The position numbers were made by a program, and so were the translations under genes. The notes below the pieces were generated by a model. It made no database searches. It had not been told where the DNA came from and was given only the letters and a program-made list of their open reading frames with translations. Below are positions 20,342 through 32,785 of a stretch of DNA of 64,000 nt, one piece after another. Every line of letters starts with the position of its first letter. Positions within the stretch are counted from its first letter, which is position 1. The stretch is from the NCBI RefSeq assembly GCF_003573695.1, contig NC_039360.1, forward strand, positions 66,961,911-67,025,910, written 5' to 3'. This DNA is from Papaver somniferum. Lineage: Eukaryota > Streptophyta > Magnoliopsida > Ranunculales > Papaveraceae.

Positions 20342-22998
20342 TGTTTGAGGCTGAAAATGATTTCTGCTGATTTTAGTAATTTCGGGTGTGTAGGTGAGAA
20401 ACGAATTTAAACCCTAAACAATGTACTGCAAGGGAGTACTTTAGATTCGAGAGATCAATCTGTACAAATCCAGCCTAAACCAAGAAATGGTCGTTCCAGA
20501 CTTGCTTCGGTCACAAAGAGGAGGAGAATGGGTTGGTTTTGGGGAGGGAAGCGAAGAATGTGTTGAGACCAGGTTGATTCTGGAAGAGTAGTTGTTTCAC
20601 GACTTGTATCAGAAAATGGGAAGCTAACAGATGGAAAGCTAGCAAATGTTTCTGAGTGTTGTATTACTCCTGACTGAACTTGTTGTTCGGTGTAAATAGG
20701 TGAGACCTATTTATACAATTCGAAGTGAAATGTACTCTGATCTCATTAAGAAAATGGTAAATGGGTGAGTAAATGGGAGGAGGTAATGACCGGTCACGCT
20801 TGGAATTGATGTTCCATAAAAGAAAGCGTTTCACCATTACTTCCCATGTTTACTAACCGCCTTATTCTTATCACACTTTCTTATAACGGGCGTAGTGTAC
20901 GCCGCATGCTGTAAACCGCCAAACCAATACCCAAAGAGGATCCCCCAGTTTGTGATATGTGTTGATGTCTCGAATGTTTTCGTGAAAAATATGTAGCATA
21001 CTGTTGTCGCCTGGCAAGTCGATCCTGGGAGACTTGTTGGCTTGGTGACCTTCGACGGTCGAGATCTTGCATCTTAAGAGGAAAGGTAGTCGTTGATCGT
21101 CGCACGCTTTCGTTTTTTGGTAGCCGCGTAGGGAAGGCCAGCATGGTGGCGCGGCAAAGTTGGCATGCCATTGGCGCGGTTTGGCGTGGCCAAACCAAGG
21201 TTTTGGGTCAAAGGTTACCATGCGTTATCTGTTAACCTTGGACATCTAGGATTTGCTCCTGAGATTGAAGGGCGACCGTTGATTGTCGCACGCCTTCGTT
21301 TTGGTAGCCGCATAGGGAAGGCCAACATGGTGGCGCGGCAAGGTTGGCATGCCTTGGCGCGGTTTGGCGTGGCCAAACTAGAGTTTTGGGTCAAAGGTTA
21401 CCATGCGTTGTCTGGTAACCTTGGACGGCTAGGATTTGTTCCTGGGATTGAAGGGCGACCGTTGATTGTCGCACGCCTTCGTGTTTGGTAGCCGCATAGG
21501 GAAGGCAAGCATGGTGGCACGGCAAGGTTGGCATGTCATTGGCATGGCATGCCATTGGCGCGGTTTGGCGTGGCCAAACCAGGGTTTTGGGTCAAAGGTT
21601 ACCATGCGTTATCTGTTAACCTTGGACAGCTAGGATTTTCTCTTGAGATTGAAGGGCGACCGTTAATTGTCGCATGCCTTTGTTTTGGTAGCCGCATAGG
21701 GAAGGCCAACATGGTGGCGCGGCAAGGTTGGCATGCCTTGGCGCAGTTTGGCGTGGCCAAACTAGAGTTTTGGGTCAAAGGTTACCATGCGTTGTCTGGT
21801 AACCTTGGACGGATAGGATTTGTTCCTAGGATTAAAGGGTGACCGTAGATTGTCGCACGCCTTCGTTTTGGTAGCCGCATAGGGAAGGGAAGCATGGTGG
21901 CGCGACAAGGTTGGCATGTCATTGGCATGGCATGCCTTTTGCGCGGTTTGGGCGTGACCAAACTAGGGTTTTGGGTCAAAGGTTACCATGTGTTGTCTGG
22001 TAACCTTGGACGGTTAGGATTTGCTCCCAAGATTGAAAGATGGTTTTTGATTGTTGCAGGCCTTTGTTTTAGCGGCCGTGAAGAGAAGGCCAGCATGGCA
22101 TGGGTTTGGCGCGGCAAGGAGATTGGCGCCACATGCCTTGGCGTGGTTTGGGCGTGACCAAACTAGGGTTTGGGACAAAGGTGTCCATGCGTCGGCTAGC
22201 GACCTTGGATGGCTAGGATTTGCTCCCAAGATAGAAGGGGGACCGTTGATTGCCGCACACCTTCGTTTTGGTAGCCGCATAGGGAAGGCCGGCATGGTGC
22301 GACAAGGTGATTGGCTTGGCATGGTGGGGCCAAGGGTTTGGCATGCCATTGGCGCATGGTACGACTAGCATGGTTAGTGCCAAGGCAAGGTGCGGTTGAC
22401 TTGGCATGGTGGCGCCGAGGGCTTGGCATGTCGTTGGCACATGGTGCGGCTAGCATGGCTAGGGCCGTGGCAAGGTGTGTTTGTCTTGGCATGATGGGTC
22501 CAAGGGCTTGGCATGTCATTGGCACATGGTGCAGCTAGCATGGCTACGGCCGCGACAAGGTGTGGTAAACGTGGCTGGCACGGTTTTCCATTGGCACAGT
22601 GGTGCGGCTGGCATGGTTGACATGCCTTAGCGCAGTAGATGTGGCTGGCACGGTTTTCCATTGGCACAGTGGTGCGGCTGGCATGGTTGGAATTTCTTGG
22701 CGCAGTAGATGTGGCTGACACGGTTTTCCATTGGCACAGTGGTGCGGCTGGCATGGTTGGCATGCCTTGGACCGGTAGAATGAGAATTAGGATTTCGACA
22801 TAGGTGAAGTCAACACAAAGGGTTCTGCCGTGGAACATGACTCGTGCAGAAAAAGGTACCATAGTAATTCTTACGTAAGCATGCCGATTGATTCAATAAA
22901 TGTGCTAATGGTCAATAAATGCGCTAGAGGTCATGGTGACGTCATGCCAGATGTATAGTTTTACGATTTTAACCCTAGGCTAAAAACCACCATCAACA
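20342..22998 (-). repeat. 5' LTR of the Ty3/Tat-like element
   Basis: It is a direct repeat of 12837-15630. The 'tagccgc' landmarks lie at 21121, 21304, 21488, 21689, 21872, 22071 (agcggccg) and 22272. The 70-bp minisatellite has three units here (22590, 22660, 22730) against five in the partner LTR. That accounts for most of the 137-bp length difference. Confidence 0.93.
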
Positions 22999-24162
22999 GA
23001 AGGATTACCAACCTTCGACAAACTCCATCATATCAACCTCACGACAACTAAGAAACAACACAACATCTCCTCTTTGAGTAACCAGCACCAAGAAACTGCA
23101 CAACATCTCCTCTTTGAGTGTGACCAAGCAACCCAAGTATGGTATCTTATCATCACACATCTACCAAGAAGCCCAAACACAACCCAAAGCACAACCGATC
23201 AAAACCAAACACCAACCATACCACACAACGTATGGGAAATGACAGCAACCAACCTCCCGACAACAACCAAATCTATCTTCAACTTCACGGTTTGGCACTT
23301 GTGGCTACAACGTAACAACCAAGTCTACTAAAAGAAAAAAAAACACATCCAGCCAACTGAAATGCATAATCCTAACTATGGTTACAAAATATCAATGGGC
23401 ACAACAACATCTAGCACCAATCTATTCAGGACAACTACCGTAAGCACAATCAACCTCAACACCAGCGACAACAACAATACAAATATGTTGGAAGGCACCA
23501 CCGACACAATGGATCAAAATCAACTCTGACGGAGCAGCAAGAGGAAATCTGGGACCAGCAGGAGCGGGATTCATAGGAAGATCAAATACAGGAGAAATCA
23601 AGATGACGATGGCAGCACCACTAGGTATCACAACAACAATAATGACAGAGACATGGGGTCTTCTATTGGCAACAAGGATGGCAATACAACTACAATGGCC
23701 TAGAATTTGGTTCGAAATGGATTCAATAGCCGTTGTACGTTTGATTCACAACAAAAAAGAAGATGCACCATGGTATCTGAAAGGAATAATGCAAGAAATA
23801 GTAAGACTAATGGAGGCAATCCCGAAAGTAAAACTAAAACACACATATAGGGAAGTCAACCAAGCAACGGACAAATTGGCAAACGAAGCGGTGGAACATC
23901 AACAACACAACCTAACTTCATCAACTACAAAAATATGGGATAACACATGCCCTGCAAGAAGAATATACGGCTCTTCGAGAATGTGTAACTTTGGGAATTC
24001 CAACGATTTGTAATGGATGATAGAAATGGGGTTACATTCACCCTGCATTCCTTTCTGATATTATAATGGATGATAGAAGTGGGGTTACATTCACCCACAC
24101 TGTAGGAACAACTCTTTAGCGTTAATTAAATGCACCTTTCAAAAAGAACAACAAAAAAAAAA
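22999..24162 (+). pseudogene. 3' part of the split LINE: zinc-binding end and RNase H
   Basis: Picking up where 12831 stopped, the translation gives the end of the zf-RVT domain (ETAQHLLFECDQATQVW near 23090-23140, then VWHLWLQRN). An RNase H domain follows: INSDGAARG near 23513-23540 (first Asp), TETWGLLLATRMA near 23650 (Glu), WFEMDSIAVVRLI near 23710-23740 (Asp), and REVNQATDKLANEA near 23852-23895 (last Asp). The 3' UTR contains a 53-bp-spaced duplication of 'taatggatgatagaa.tgg' (24011 and 24064) and ends in an A-rich tail at 24152-24162. The second half of RNase H is open, but the element as a whole is degenerate. Confidence 0.88.
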
Positions 24163-25409
24163 CCATTGATATGTGCTTGCCCTTGGGAAATAATAACTCA
24201 ACAGCAGGTCTGCTCCACGGTGCACTCGCGCCAATAAATCAAAGGTCATTGTCATCATTCACCTGCTCGTAGGATACTATAGCAATTACTCTAGAAGCAC
24301 GAGGGTATTTTCGTTCCAAAATATCGCACGATTAAGTACAGTAGTATTTTCGGCCTCGTCTTTTCTATTTTTTCCCCAACACTTTTCTCATTGCTCCAAC
24401 TTCAGCGATATATTAGCCCAATCCATGGCGGTTTCACGATAAACCCTCGGTAAGAAATCTCAGTTATTTTAGAGCTTCTCCAATGGTGAATGTGAATATT
24501 TTATATGTGGCATCACTTTTAAGACATCCTTTGAGTATAAAATCCTAAATGTTAGGAAAAATAAATTTTTATCTCCAATGGGTTCATGGACTTTTCATTG
24601 TTTACTTAGAAATAGGCATATAATTGGTCAGAATCCTTTCTAGTTTTATTTTTCATTGATTTTTATTAACAAAAGTGTAAATAGGATGAGAAGACATCCT
24701 CTAAGTGAATGTCTAAAACTAGAGGTTTACCTAGAGGATGTATAACTTTTTTTTGCCGCATCATCTTAACATCAATGGTTGGAGATGTTTTTTTATAAAT
24801 ATTGTCGTGGATCCTACGTGAATTGGGACTTTTTCCTTCACACACGTTCCATTGGAGAGGCTCTTATCGTATATTCTTCAAATCTGTATATGTTTCTTCA
24901 TTAAGGTCATCATTATGTTTTCTTTCTGCATGTGGCCTTGCTTAATCGTTAGTTTTTTTGCTTCATTATTCAAGCTATTTGAAAAGAAAAAATTAGGGTT
25001 TATTTGTGATTATTCTAGGCAGCATTGTTTCTTCTGTTCAGATTTATTTTGTTGTTTGTCGATGATGCATGCATGATTTATTTACCTTCTCTCGAGACGA
25101 TCTTAACTACATTGGTGTTTGTAAGTTTGTTATGTAAACTGGACAAAAGTGTCTCCAAGGATGTGAGCTCGGTCAAAATGTCAGAGCTAGTCTGGGTATA
25201 ATGTTTTCTGGAAAGCTGTTTTTTGTTATCAGGATTAGCTTGTTGAAGTGTTTTTGTTAGATAACAACTTATTTGAGTGGAATTCAATTGGAAATTATTC
25301 TGGGATAAGCTGTAGCTTTTATGTTTTCGGGTTTGCTGTTTATTTATTTATTATTATTTTAATGATTTGTGTATTTGAATTATACTTGATGTTTTTTTTT
25401 TGTGGGAAG
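24163..25409. other. Upstream region of the MOM1-like gene with a MITE-like insert
   Basis: After the LINE tail comes about 200 bp of unassigned sequence. A CT-rich stretch (24355-24450) with a donor-like 'ccctcggtaag' at about 24449 follows, which may be an untranslated first exon. From 24471 to 24790 lies an AT-rich block with imperfect inverted ends ('cttctccaatggtgaatg' against 'acatctccaaccattgatg'), typical of a short non-autonomous DNA transposon. The remaining bases look like intron. No further coding exon was recognised. Confidence 0.45.
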
Positions 25410-28400
25410 ATGACCAAGGTAACACGTTCTGGTCGCATAATGAAGGGCGTGAATGATGAAAGCAGCTCTAAGCAACTTGCTGATAAAGGTGTAACATCAG
25501 CATCTCCATTGGCAGATACAGTGCCAGCTTTAAGAAGGTCGCCTAGGGACACAACTCCGAAGAAGCAGAGTCCAGCAAGTTCTCCCAGTACAAAGAATTC
25601 GGAAAGAATTGAGAAAAGTATTCCACAGACTACTCCAAGTAAGAGGGAATCTGAGCGACTGGAGAAACTAAATATGCCGAGCCCACTGAGAAGATCTGAT
25701 AAAGATGGCAGAAACCATTCATTAAGTGTATCAGGTTCAAAGAACTCTGAGACTAGTTCGAGTTCCTTAGAAAACAGAAATAAAGGGGAGCGAGAGAAAA
25801 CCGAAGAAAAGGCCACAGTGAAGTCCAAAGATGTGAAGGGAAATGCCAGTAAGAAATTGAGTGCTGTTAAGTACAGGGCATCCTTGCTCAAGACCCAGGG
25901 AAAGAAGGATAAGAACTCAGGTATGGGAACCAAGTGATAAGTAGACTTAGATCATTAAAGCTTGTTCCTTCCGGTTAGAATTGCATCCAGTACCATACTT
26001 AATTTTATAGTAATGAGAAGTGCAAATGTAACGGTGCTTATATCTTTCCGTTTTCTGCTCCAACCTTCAAATTATTTTGATCACAGCATCAGACTTATTG
26101 CTTCAAGGTTAACTAATTTTGTTTTGATTGATTTTTGTAGATAAAAAGCTTAAAGTGCTCAGTGATTTGTCTCAAGGGGTTAGCGAGGAGAAAGGAGCGG
26201 GTTCTTCCACGAAGGTTGAGCATGGAGGTCATTGCAGTGGAGTAAAGGTTGGGGAAGTGAGAGGAAAACTACCCTCATGCTCGAACACTGTTGAGCTTTC
26301 TGAGAAAGTTGGATCTAAAAGGATAAGGCTGGAAATGAGTTCCAATAGTGTCCCCATGGAAGATGGAGTGATTTGTGCTTCTGCTGCTGACCCTGTCCTT
26401 AAGGTGACTTTGTTCATGACCTCGAACATATTGTGCAGCTGACATTTTGCTATCTGATGAGTCTTTGTCCTTCTACGCACTTTTGACATCTTCGGAAAAA
26501 CAAACTACATCTATTAGTTTTTGAAAACTAAACCATTTGTACTTGCACCATCCTCTTTCCGTTGTATGAAATAGCATGTAAGTTGTGTGCAGGCACCAGT
26601 AGTCACAAGTCCCCAGAACGGTGAGATGTCAGAGAGTTGCATCCAAAAGGATAGGTCTGAGAAAAATATTCATGCTTCCCATCTAAGAAGCATTGACAAT
26701 TCAGAGACTGCAGAAGTTTGTGAGACGTCACTTGAAGGTCAAAGGTATCGTATTTTCTTCTCATGCTATTTGTTTTTGTTGTTGCAGTTTAACTAGAACT
26801 CTGTTGTATAGGTATCTGCTTGATCATAGGTTTCCTTGTTTCCGCTGATTAAATATCTTTTACTTACTTTTAAATGGGATCTCCACTCTGTTCTCTTTCA
26901 GAAAACCTGCACTTGATCAAGCTGTTTTGCCTGCCAGAACTAAAAACTTAGTTCCTTCAGAACTAGAAGAGGTAAATACAATTTTCATATGCATATTTGT
27001 AAACATTGCAGGTCTAAGTTCGGTTGATATTATATCAGTCCTGTCTGTGTTCTACATTTTGGATCTTATTTCTCCATCCCCATTTATTTACATCGTATCA
27101 GGATGGAGGTAACCTCAAAGCAAGGGTTTGCAGAGACCTCGCTGAAGAATGCTGCACGGATATACAACTCGGGGGTGCTCCCTGGGTGACATCAGTAGGA
27201 AGTGGTGGTAATGTTTGTGTCAGCTGCAAGTTTGGTGGAACGCTCTTTGTGAGTAACCTTTGCTCTGTTCATTTTCAGTTAATTTATTATCGCTGCCTTG
27301 AATACTGAAATGTGAAACCAGAGACTTCACACTGGCAAGTGAAGGACATTTGTGAAAACAAGCAAATAAAAACACTGATCTTTGAACATGTTTTAGCTCT
27401 GAAGTATAAACTCGTGTTTACTGAGGCTTAACCTTCAGCTACACTAATATATGATATATATTGCTAAATCAAATGTTTTAGCAATTTCATTGATTTTTTT
27501 CCCTCTCTTTTTAGTCATTAATCGAAACATTTGTTGACCTCATACTGATACCATGGTACACGATTAAACTTTAGATTTCAATTCCTGATTACTTAGGCAT
27601 GTACCCAAATATATCAATGCTTCTAGCAAGTAGGGACACCCTAATAAAACAAGTCTCGTAATGATAGCTGAACCACTATAGCTGGTTGGCTACAAATGTG
27701 TGGGCAGTTATTATATTTGTGATTAGCCATACTAAGTCGTGCTCAATGTATGTTTCTCTCGTGTATTGCAGGTGTTGCGACGGTGAGGGTTGCAAAAAAA
27801 GCTACCATCTCAATTGTCTTGATCCACCCCTAAAGAGTGTGCCAATTGGTGTTTGGCATTGTGTCTGCTGTGTTAAGAAGAAGGTGGAGTCAGGTGTGCA
27901 TTCTCTATCTCGAGGAGTGGGGTCCATTTTGGATGCCAAAGAAGTGGAGTTAGCTGATTCTGAAGGTATGAATACAATTTGTTCCAATAAAATTTATAAA
28001 GGCTTGTTCTTCTCTTTTTGCTTTTCTGCTTATAATTTATGGGTTAATGGTCCGACCTACATAGTCAGGTTGTATTTTGCAATAATGAATGTGTGTTGCT
28101 GCACTAGGAGTTCAGAAGCAATATTTGGTTAAGTATAGATGCCTTGCTCATGTTCACAACCGTTGGATTCCAGAAAGTCAGCTTCTTCTTGAAGCTCCAG
28201 TTCTTGTTGGAAAGTTCAAGAAGAACCAGGTACTGTGATATAAGGTTATTGTTTCACTCGGTACACTACAATAAGAAGAATCATCTTCGTATTAAAATTC
28301 TTGGCGGTGTATTTGTCTTATTGTTTCACCCTTCAGGTAGTAAGATGGAAACCGGAATGGGCTGTGCCACAACGCCTTCTTCGGAAGAGATTGTTAATGT

Positions 28401-31400
28401 CACCAAAGCAGCGGGCTGAATATCTTGGGGGTAGTCATAGTGACATCTTATGCCACTTCGAGTGGTTTTTGAAATGGAGTGGTCTTGGTTATGATGATGC
28501 TACTTGGGAGTTGGAGAATGAACCATTTTTGAGGTCACCCGAAGCTTTGAAGCTTATAAAGGATTATGAATGTCGTCTTGAGAAGGCAAAAATGGCATCT
28601 GACCCTACTAAGGCAGAAAAGGTGGGTCAAATCTTACTATGAAAATACTTCTCTACGTGTATGACATGAAGCACTTGTACAAATCATTTTCAAATCACCT
28701 AATCACAACCTTGTATGAGCATGAAATATGTGGATTTAAAGCTGCCAAGGTACATGTATTACAGGAAGGAGAGGTTCCTTCTTTAAATTGTCGGAGTTGC
28801 CAGGGGAATGTGAACTTGGACTTGATAATGATCATCTATGTTCCGTGAACAAGCTTCGTGAGTATTGGCACAAGGGACAAAATGCTGTTTTCATGGAGGA
28901 TCAGGTAGCAGTTACAAATTATGTATTTGCATCCTCATGTTCTCTCTGGTTTTATCTACGGTGCTATGCTTGATGTTCAATGTTATTCTTGTGTTGTTGT
29001 TAGTGGTTTTAAGCGCCACTCAGTTTTTCGGGTTCCCGTTATATATATCATATCATTTATTATGGTAGGCTGAAAACATAAAAGAAAGTCTGTCCGCAGG
29101 AGTGGCTTAAACCAAATCGCTAAGCAGTCAATGATTTTATCCTCTAAATTGTCTCTATGTATATATATGTTAGACTGAAGAACTCTTATCAGGTGGATTC
29201 TACATTTGCGCACATTATAACCCAATTGGCCATTTGGCCTGTTTGCAGGAGCGAGTTATTAGGGTGATCTTATTCATCCTATCCCTGCAGCCCGTTGTAT
29301 GCCGGCCATTTCTTATTGTGTCCACTACCTCTGCTCTTTCTGCATGGGAAGCTGGATTCCTGCGCTTGGCACCATCTCTTGATGTCATTGTTTACAGTGG
29401 AAACAGAGATGCTCGGAAGAGCATACAAATGCTGGAGTTTTATGAGGAGGATCGTTCTGTAATGTTTCAAGTACTTCTGTCATCTCTAGATACCATTGTT
29501 GAGGTACCTCAACAGAAAATTTGGTGATGTATTTACCTTGTTATTGTTTCTGATACCTAAATGCAATACATATCTAGTATTTGTTGTTGCAACTTAATGC
29601 CATGTCAAATTTCACTGCTATATATGTACGCACAGGGGTTTCACTGGGGCTTCTTTCGTAGGTGATATTTGTTGGATAGCTTACTTCTGTGATCTTTTTG
29701 CAGGATATAGAATCACTAAATTGTGTCAGTTGGGAAGCAGTCATAGTTGATGAGTGTCAACTTTCCAAAGTGTCAAAATCTTTAGAGAATATTAAGTTGC
29801 TAACCACTTACTTTAAGCTTCTTCTTGTCAATGCCCCAATGAAGGTATCTATTTTGCTGTTCTCGTGCTAAATATTTGATGATTTTTTCTTTAAAGCCTA
29901 TCAATGACTCAAGTGCAAATTTTTTACAGGATAGCTTGGTTGATTACCGCCATTTGCTGTCTTTCCTTGGTTATGGAGATGACGAGGAAGGTACTAGTTA
30001 TTGTAAGAATGATTCTATCGATAGTGTTGAGAAACTGAAGGAGAGGCTTGCATGGTTCATTGCATCTGAACGTAAATCAGACTCATCCAAGTTTGTCGAA
30101 TACTGGGTTCCTGTCAAGCTTTCCAGTGTGCAGCTTGAGCAGTATTGTTATACGCTACTCTCTAATTCAGCATTCCTTCGTTCATGTTTAAAAAGCTTTG
30201 ACACTGTTGAGCTCCACCGTAATGTTCTTATTTCTACCAGGAAGGTGAGGCCTACATCTGTTGCGGCAAGTGGTTGGTTTGTATGGATTTAGATGGAAGT
30301 TTTAGTTTCACATCTATTGTTTCACTAATTAGTTGACTGCTGTTCATTATTTTCACACGATTTTCTTCTTATCTGCTGGAGCTATTAACTTATCTTGATT
30401 ACCAGGGTCTTTTACTTGCTGATACTGTCAGGTGATTTATGCATATGATTTCTTACATGGGGTACTTTTGCAATGTTGCGACCATCCATATCTTGTGGAT
30501 CCTACTTTGCAGAAAATGCTTACAAATGGTCCACCAGTGACCGAGTATTTGAATGTTGGTGTAAAAGCAAGTGGCAAGCTACAAGTACTTGATAAAATTC
30601 TTTCGGAGATCAAAAAGCAAGGCTTAAGAGTACTAATCCTTTTTCAGGTATAGCATATATTATTGCCTCATTTACTATTTTCTGGGTTTACTGAATTTTC
30701 CGTGTTTATCCAGATATTTAGGGATGCCATGTTCTTGCTCGTGTATTGTTGGTTGTATAAGTTCCTTGGGGTCTCACTATAATGTGTTTCTGTAGGCATG
30801 TAAAAGCAGTTTGAAAGTATAAGCTGACATGTTCCGTTGGACTCAATGCTGACTGGAACACAAACATTTAGTTTGAACTTGAATTATTATGGCACATATA
30901 GAAATCTCCCCCATCTTTAATGGCTCAAGGTCCAGCTAACTGATTTTATTTGCTGTGAACATGATAGAAATTACTGTAGAAGGTTGGTTGGTATCATTCT
31001 TGCTAATTTCTCCTGTGAACGAGCATTACAAAGCGACTCTCCTTGTGTTCCTGCTGTGTTTCTAGATTACATGTTTTATGATGTGGAAGCAAATTTTACA
31101 CTAAACAAAACAATGTGATGTACAGACTTACACCATGTTTGTTTACTCCTGACTCATCTGAGTCGTCTGGATCTGATTCATCTGGATCTGAGTGAAATCA
31201 CCTGACTCATCTGGATCTGAGTCGATATGTTTGTTTTGAGTCAGATCTGACTCATCTGACTCAGAAATAAGTGAGTCAGTGGTTTGGTCCCATGAGTCAG
31301 GGGTATTTTGTTACCTGACTCAAATGAGTCCGAGTCAGGGGTTATGTCTGAGTCAGAGGTCGAGTCAGATCTGACTCAAAATGGAAAACAAACGGTCTGA

Positions 31401-31746
31401 CTGCTGACTCGGTCCGAGATTTGGTGAAGATTCCTATGAACGTGTTGATGGTGGGTTGGTCACATCAAAGAAGCAAGCAGCCATGAGCAAGTTTAATGAT
31501 AAGGAGAAAGGAAGGGTTGTGTTTCTACTTGAGCGTCGTGCTTGCAACCCAAGCATTAAGCTGTCATCAGTTGATATTGTGATTCTGTATGATAGTGACT
31601 AGAATCCTTATAATGATTTAAAAGTTCTACAGAGGATCACAATTGACTCACGGCATGAGCAGTTAAAACTGTTCCGTTTGTATTCGTCGTCTACGTTGGA
31701 AGAAAAGGCTCTAATTCATGCTAAGCAAGGGATGACATTTGGATAG
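25410..31746 (+). pseudogene. MOM1-like chromatin protein (PHD, chromodomain-like, SNF2-like), degenerate and lacking the long C-terminus
   Basis: Exons read from splice signals: 25410-25920, 26141-26403, 26593-26744, 26902-26971, 27102-27248, 27772-27965, 28108-28229, 28337-28625, 28765-28904, 29249-29503, 29704-29844, 29930-30244, 30432-30647, and remnant 31417-31746. The N-terminus is basic (MTKVTRSGRIMK, RRSPRD). A PHD finger follows (CVSCKFGGTLF, then CCDGEGCKKSYHLNCLDPPL). Next come a chromodomain-like part (QYLVKYRCLAHVHNRWIPES; EWFLKWSGLGYDDATWELE) and a SNF2-like region with IVDECQ as the DExx box and CDHPYLVDP in the C-lobe. MOM1 proteins keep transcriptional silencing in plants without changing DNA methylation. 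Defects: the PHD exons do not join in phase, a UAG at 31600-31602 replaces the Trp of the usual SDWNP, the C-lobe is broken by an insert, and the frame ends at 31746 with no sign of the usual long C-terminal part. It is probably a pseudogene or truncated paralogue. Confidence 0.75.
31131..31400. mobile_element. MITE-like insert rich in TGACTC/GAGTCA motifs
   Basis: Ends are inverted: 'ccatgtttgttt' at the left and 'aaacaaacggt' at the right. Between them TGACTC or GAGTCA occurs roughly twenty times in about 260 bp, often as 'gatctgactcatctg' or its complement, so the whole insert can fold on itself. It sits where the helicase C-lobe coding sequence is missing. I could not fix a target duplication. 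Confidence 0.6.
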
Positions 31747-32785
31747 GAGGGTGCTTGTTATTTTTTATGTCTTGTAGTTTTCACTCATCTTTAGCATTGT
31801 GGGGTTTAAGTGGAGTAGTTTCTTTTAAGGACCAGTGATGGGTGGCTTGTTATTAGAAAAGATTGAACAAATGGGTACACTTTCCTTTTAAACCTTACCC
31901 ATTGAAGAGAAAGTTGTTTCTTTGGTCAGCACTACACTCTTCCATAGGTAAGTGATCTTCTTTTAACGAGAGTCTGTGGACCGTTAATAGCTGTCTTTCC
32001 AGCAATTAAGCTTGATCAAAGGGAAAATAAAAGTGTGAAAACAAAACCAATATCAACCAGTAGGCTCATCAACCATCATCTGTCTCTGGCTTTTTATAGA
32101 TGGATTGTGGACAACTTTTTTTTTCTTTTTGATAGTCTCGAAAGCCCTTCTTCATCAATAATGTTAGATTCATGAAATGGAATTCATACAAAAGTGCTGT
32201 ATCGAGAGTTACGTGTGGGCCAACATAAAATGATCCAACGGCTGATTTCTTGGACGACTTGCTCATCTTCATGCATGTTAGCAAAATTTTGTATGAATGT
32301 CCTAGCTTTAGCTCAAAAGCTCACAACTTATTAGTTATGAGACTTCCCTATCACACAATAAAATAGGTACTTTTAGATTTTCTTGGGTTGCTTTGGGAAT
32401 TGAAACCATTTTAGAGTGGAGATTGGTCTGGGGAAACATGTTTGCAGAAAACTAACAAATTAAGTCCTTGAATAGTTAATCATACAGCAAACTTACGGAG
32501 CACCAACCAGGTTTCCAGTTAGGGTGTGTTCACCATCCAACTGCAGCTGCAAATATTGTATATACGTGCATTGCTCCGAATGTTGTATTCAGCTATTTAT
32601 GCTTCTTTCATTCAAAATCAGATTGTTGGTACTCGTTAGTTTATATAGATTAGCTGCAGTTGAGTGGCTGTGGAATAGAGACGACTCTTCTCTCGTGTCA
32701 TGGATGTCATTTTAAAGTTCCAGTCATTGATATGTCATGCCTGAGGCTTCTGGGTTTCTCAACTGTTTTGTTTCTGAACTTGCAG
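31747..32785. other. Spacer between MOM1-like remnant and the WAV3-like exon
   Basis: AT-rich, with no convincing exon. The last part has a branch/pyrimidine stretch and the acceptor 'ctgaacttgcag' ending at 32785, so at least the right end is intron. I looked here for the Ser-rich first exon of the next gene and did not find it. Confidence 0.5.

Larger units (their letters stand above)
12837..22998 (-). mobile_element. Ty3/Tat-like LTR retrotransposon, internally deleted, inserted into a LINE
   Basis: The element has TG...CA ends, direct LTRs of 2794 bp (12837-15630) and 2657 bp (20342-22998), and an identical 5-bp target duplication GAAGG at 12832-12836 and 22999-23003. On the minus strand the order is 5' LTR, primer-site region, gag, protease-like domain, integrase C-terminal tail, antisense ORF on plus, polypurine tract, 3' LTR. 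Reverse transcriptase, RNase H and the integrase core are missing, so it could only have moved with help or was deleted afterwards. An antisense ORF between pol and the 3' LTR is a known trait of several Tat-lineage elements, which with the very long LTRs supports that lineage. The terminal several hundred bases of the two LTRs look only about 1-3% different by eye, so the insertion is fairly recent. Confidence 0.92.

Noticed and set aside
25340..25933. 197-codon minus-strand ORF opposite the first MOM1-like exon
   Set aside because: It is a Ser/Leu-rich shadow of the basic Ser-rich coding exon on the plus strand.
32660..32785. In-frame extension of the WAV3-like ORF to an ATG at 32660
   Set aside because: The 42 residues have no family likeness and end exactly at a good acceptor, so they are read as intron.
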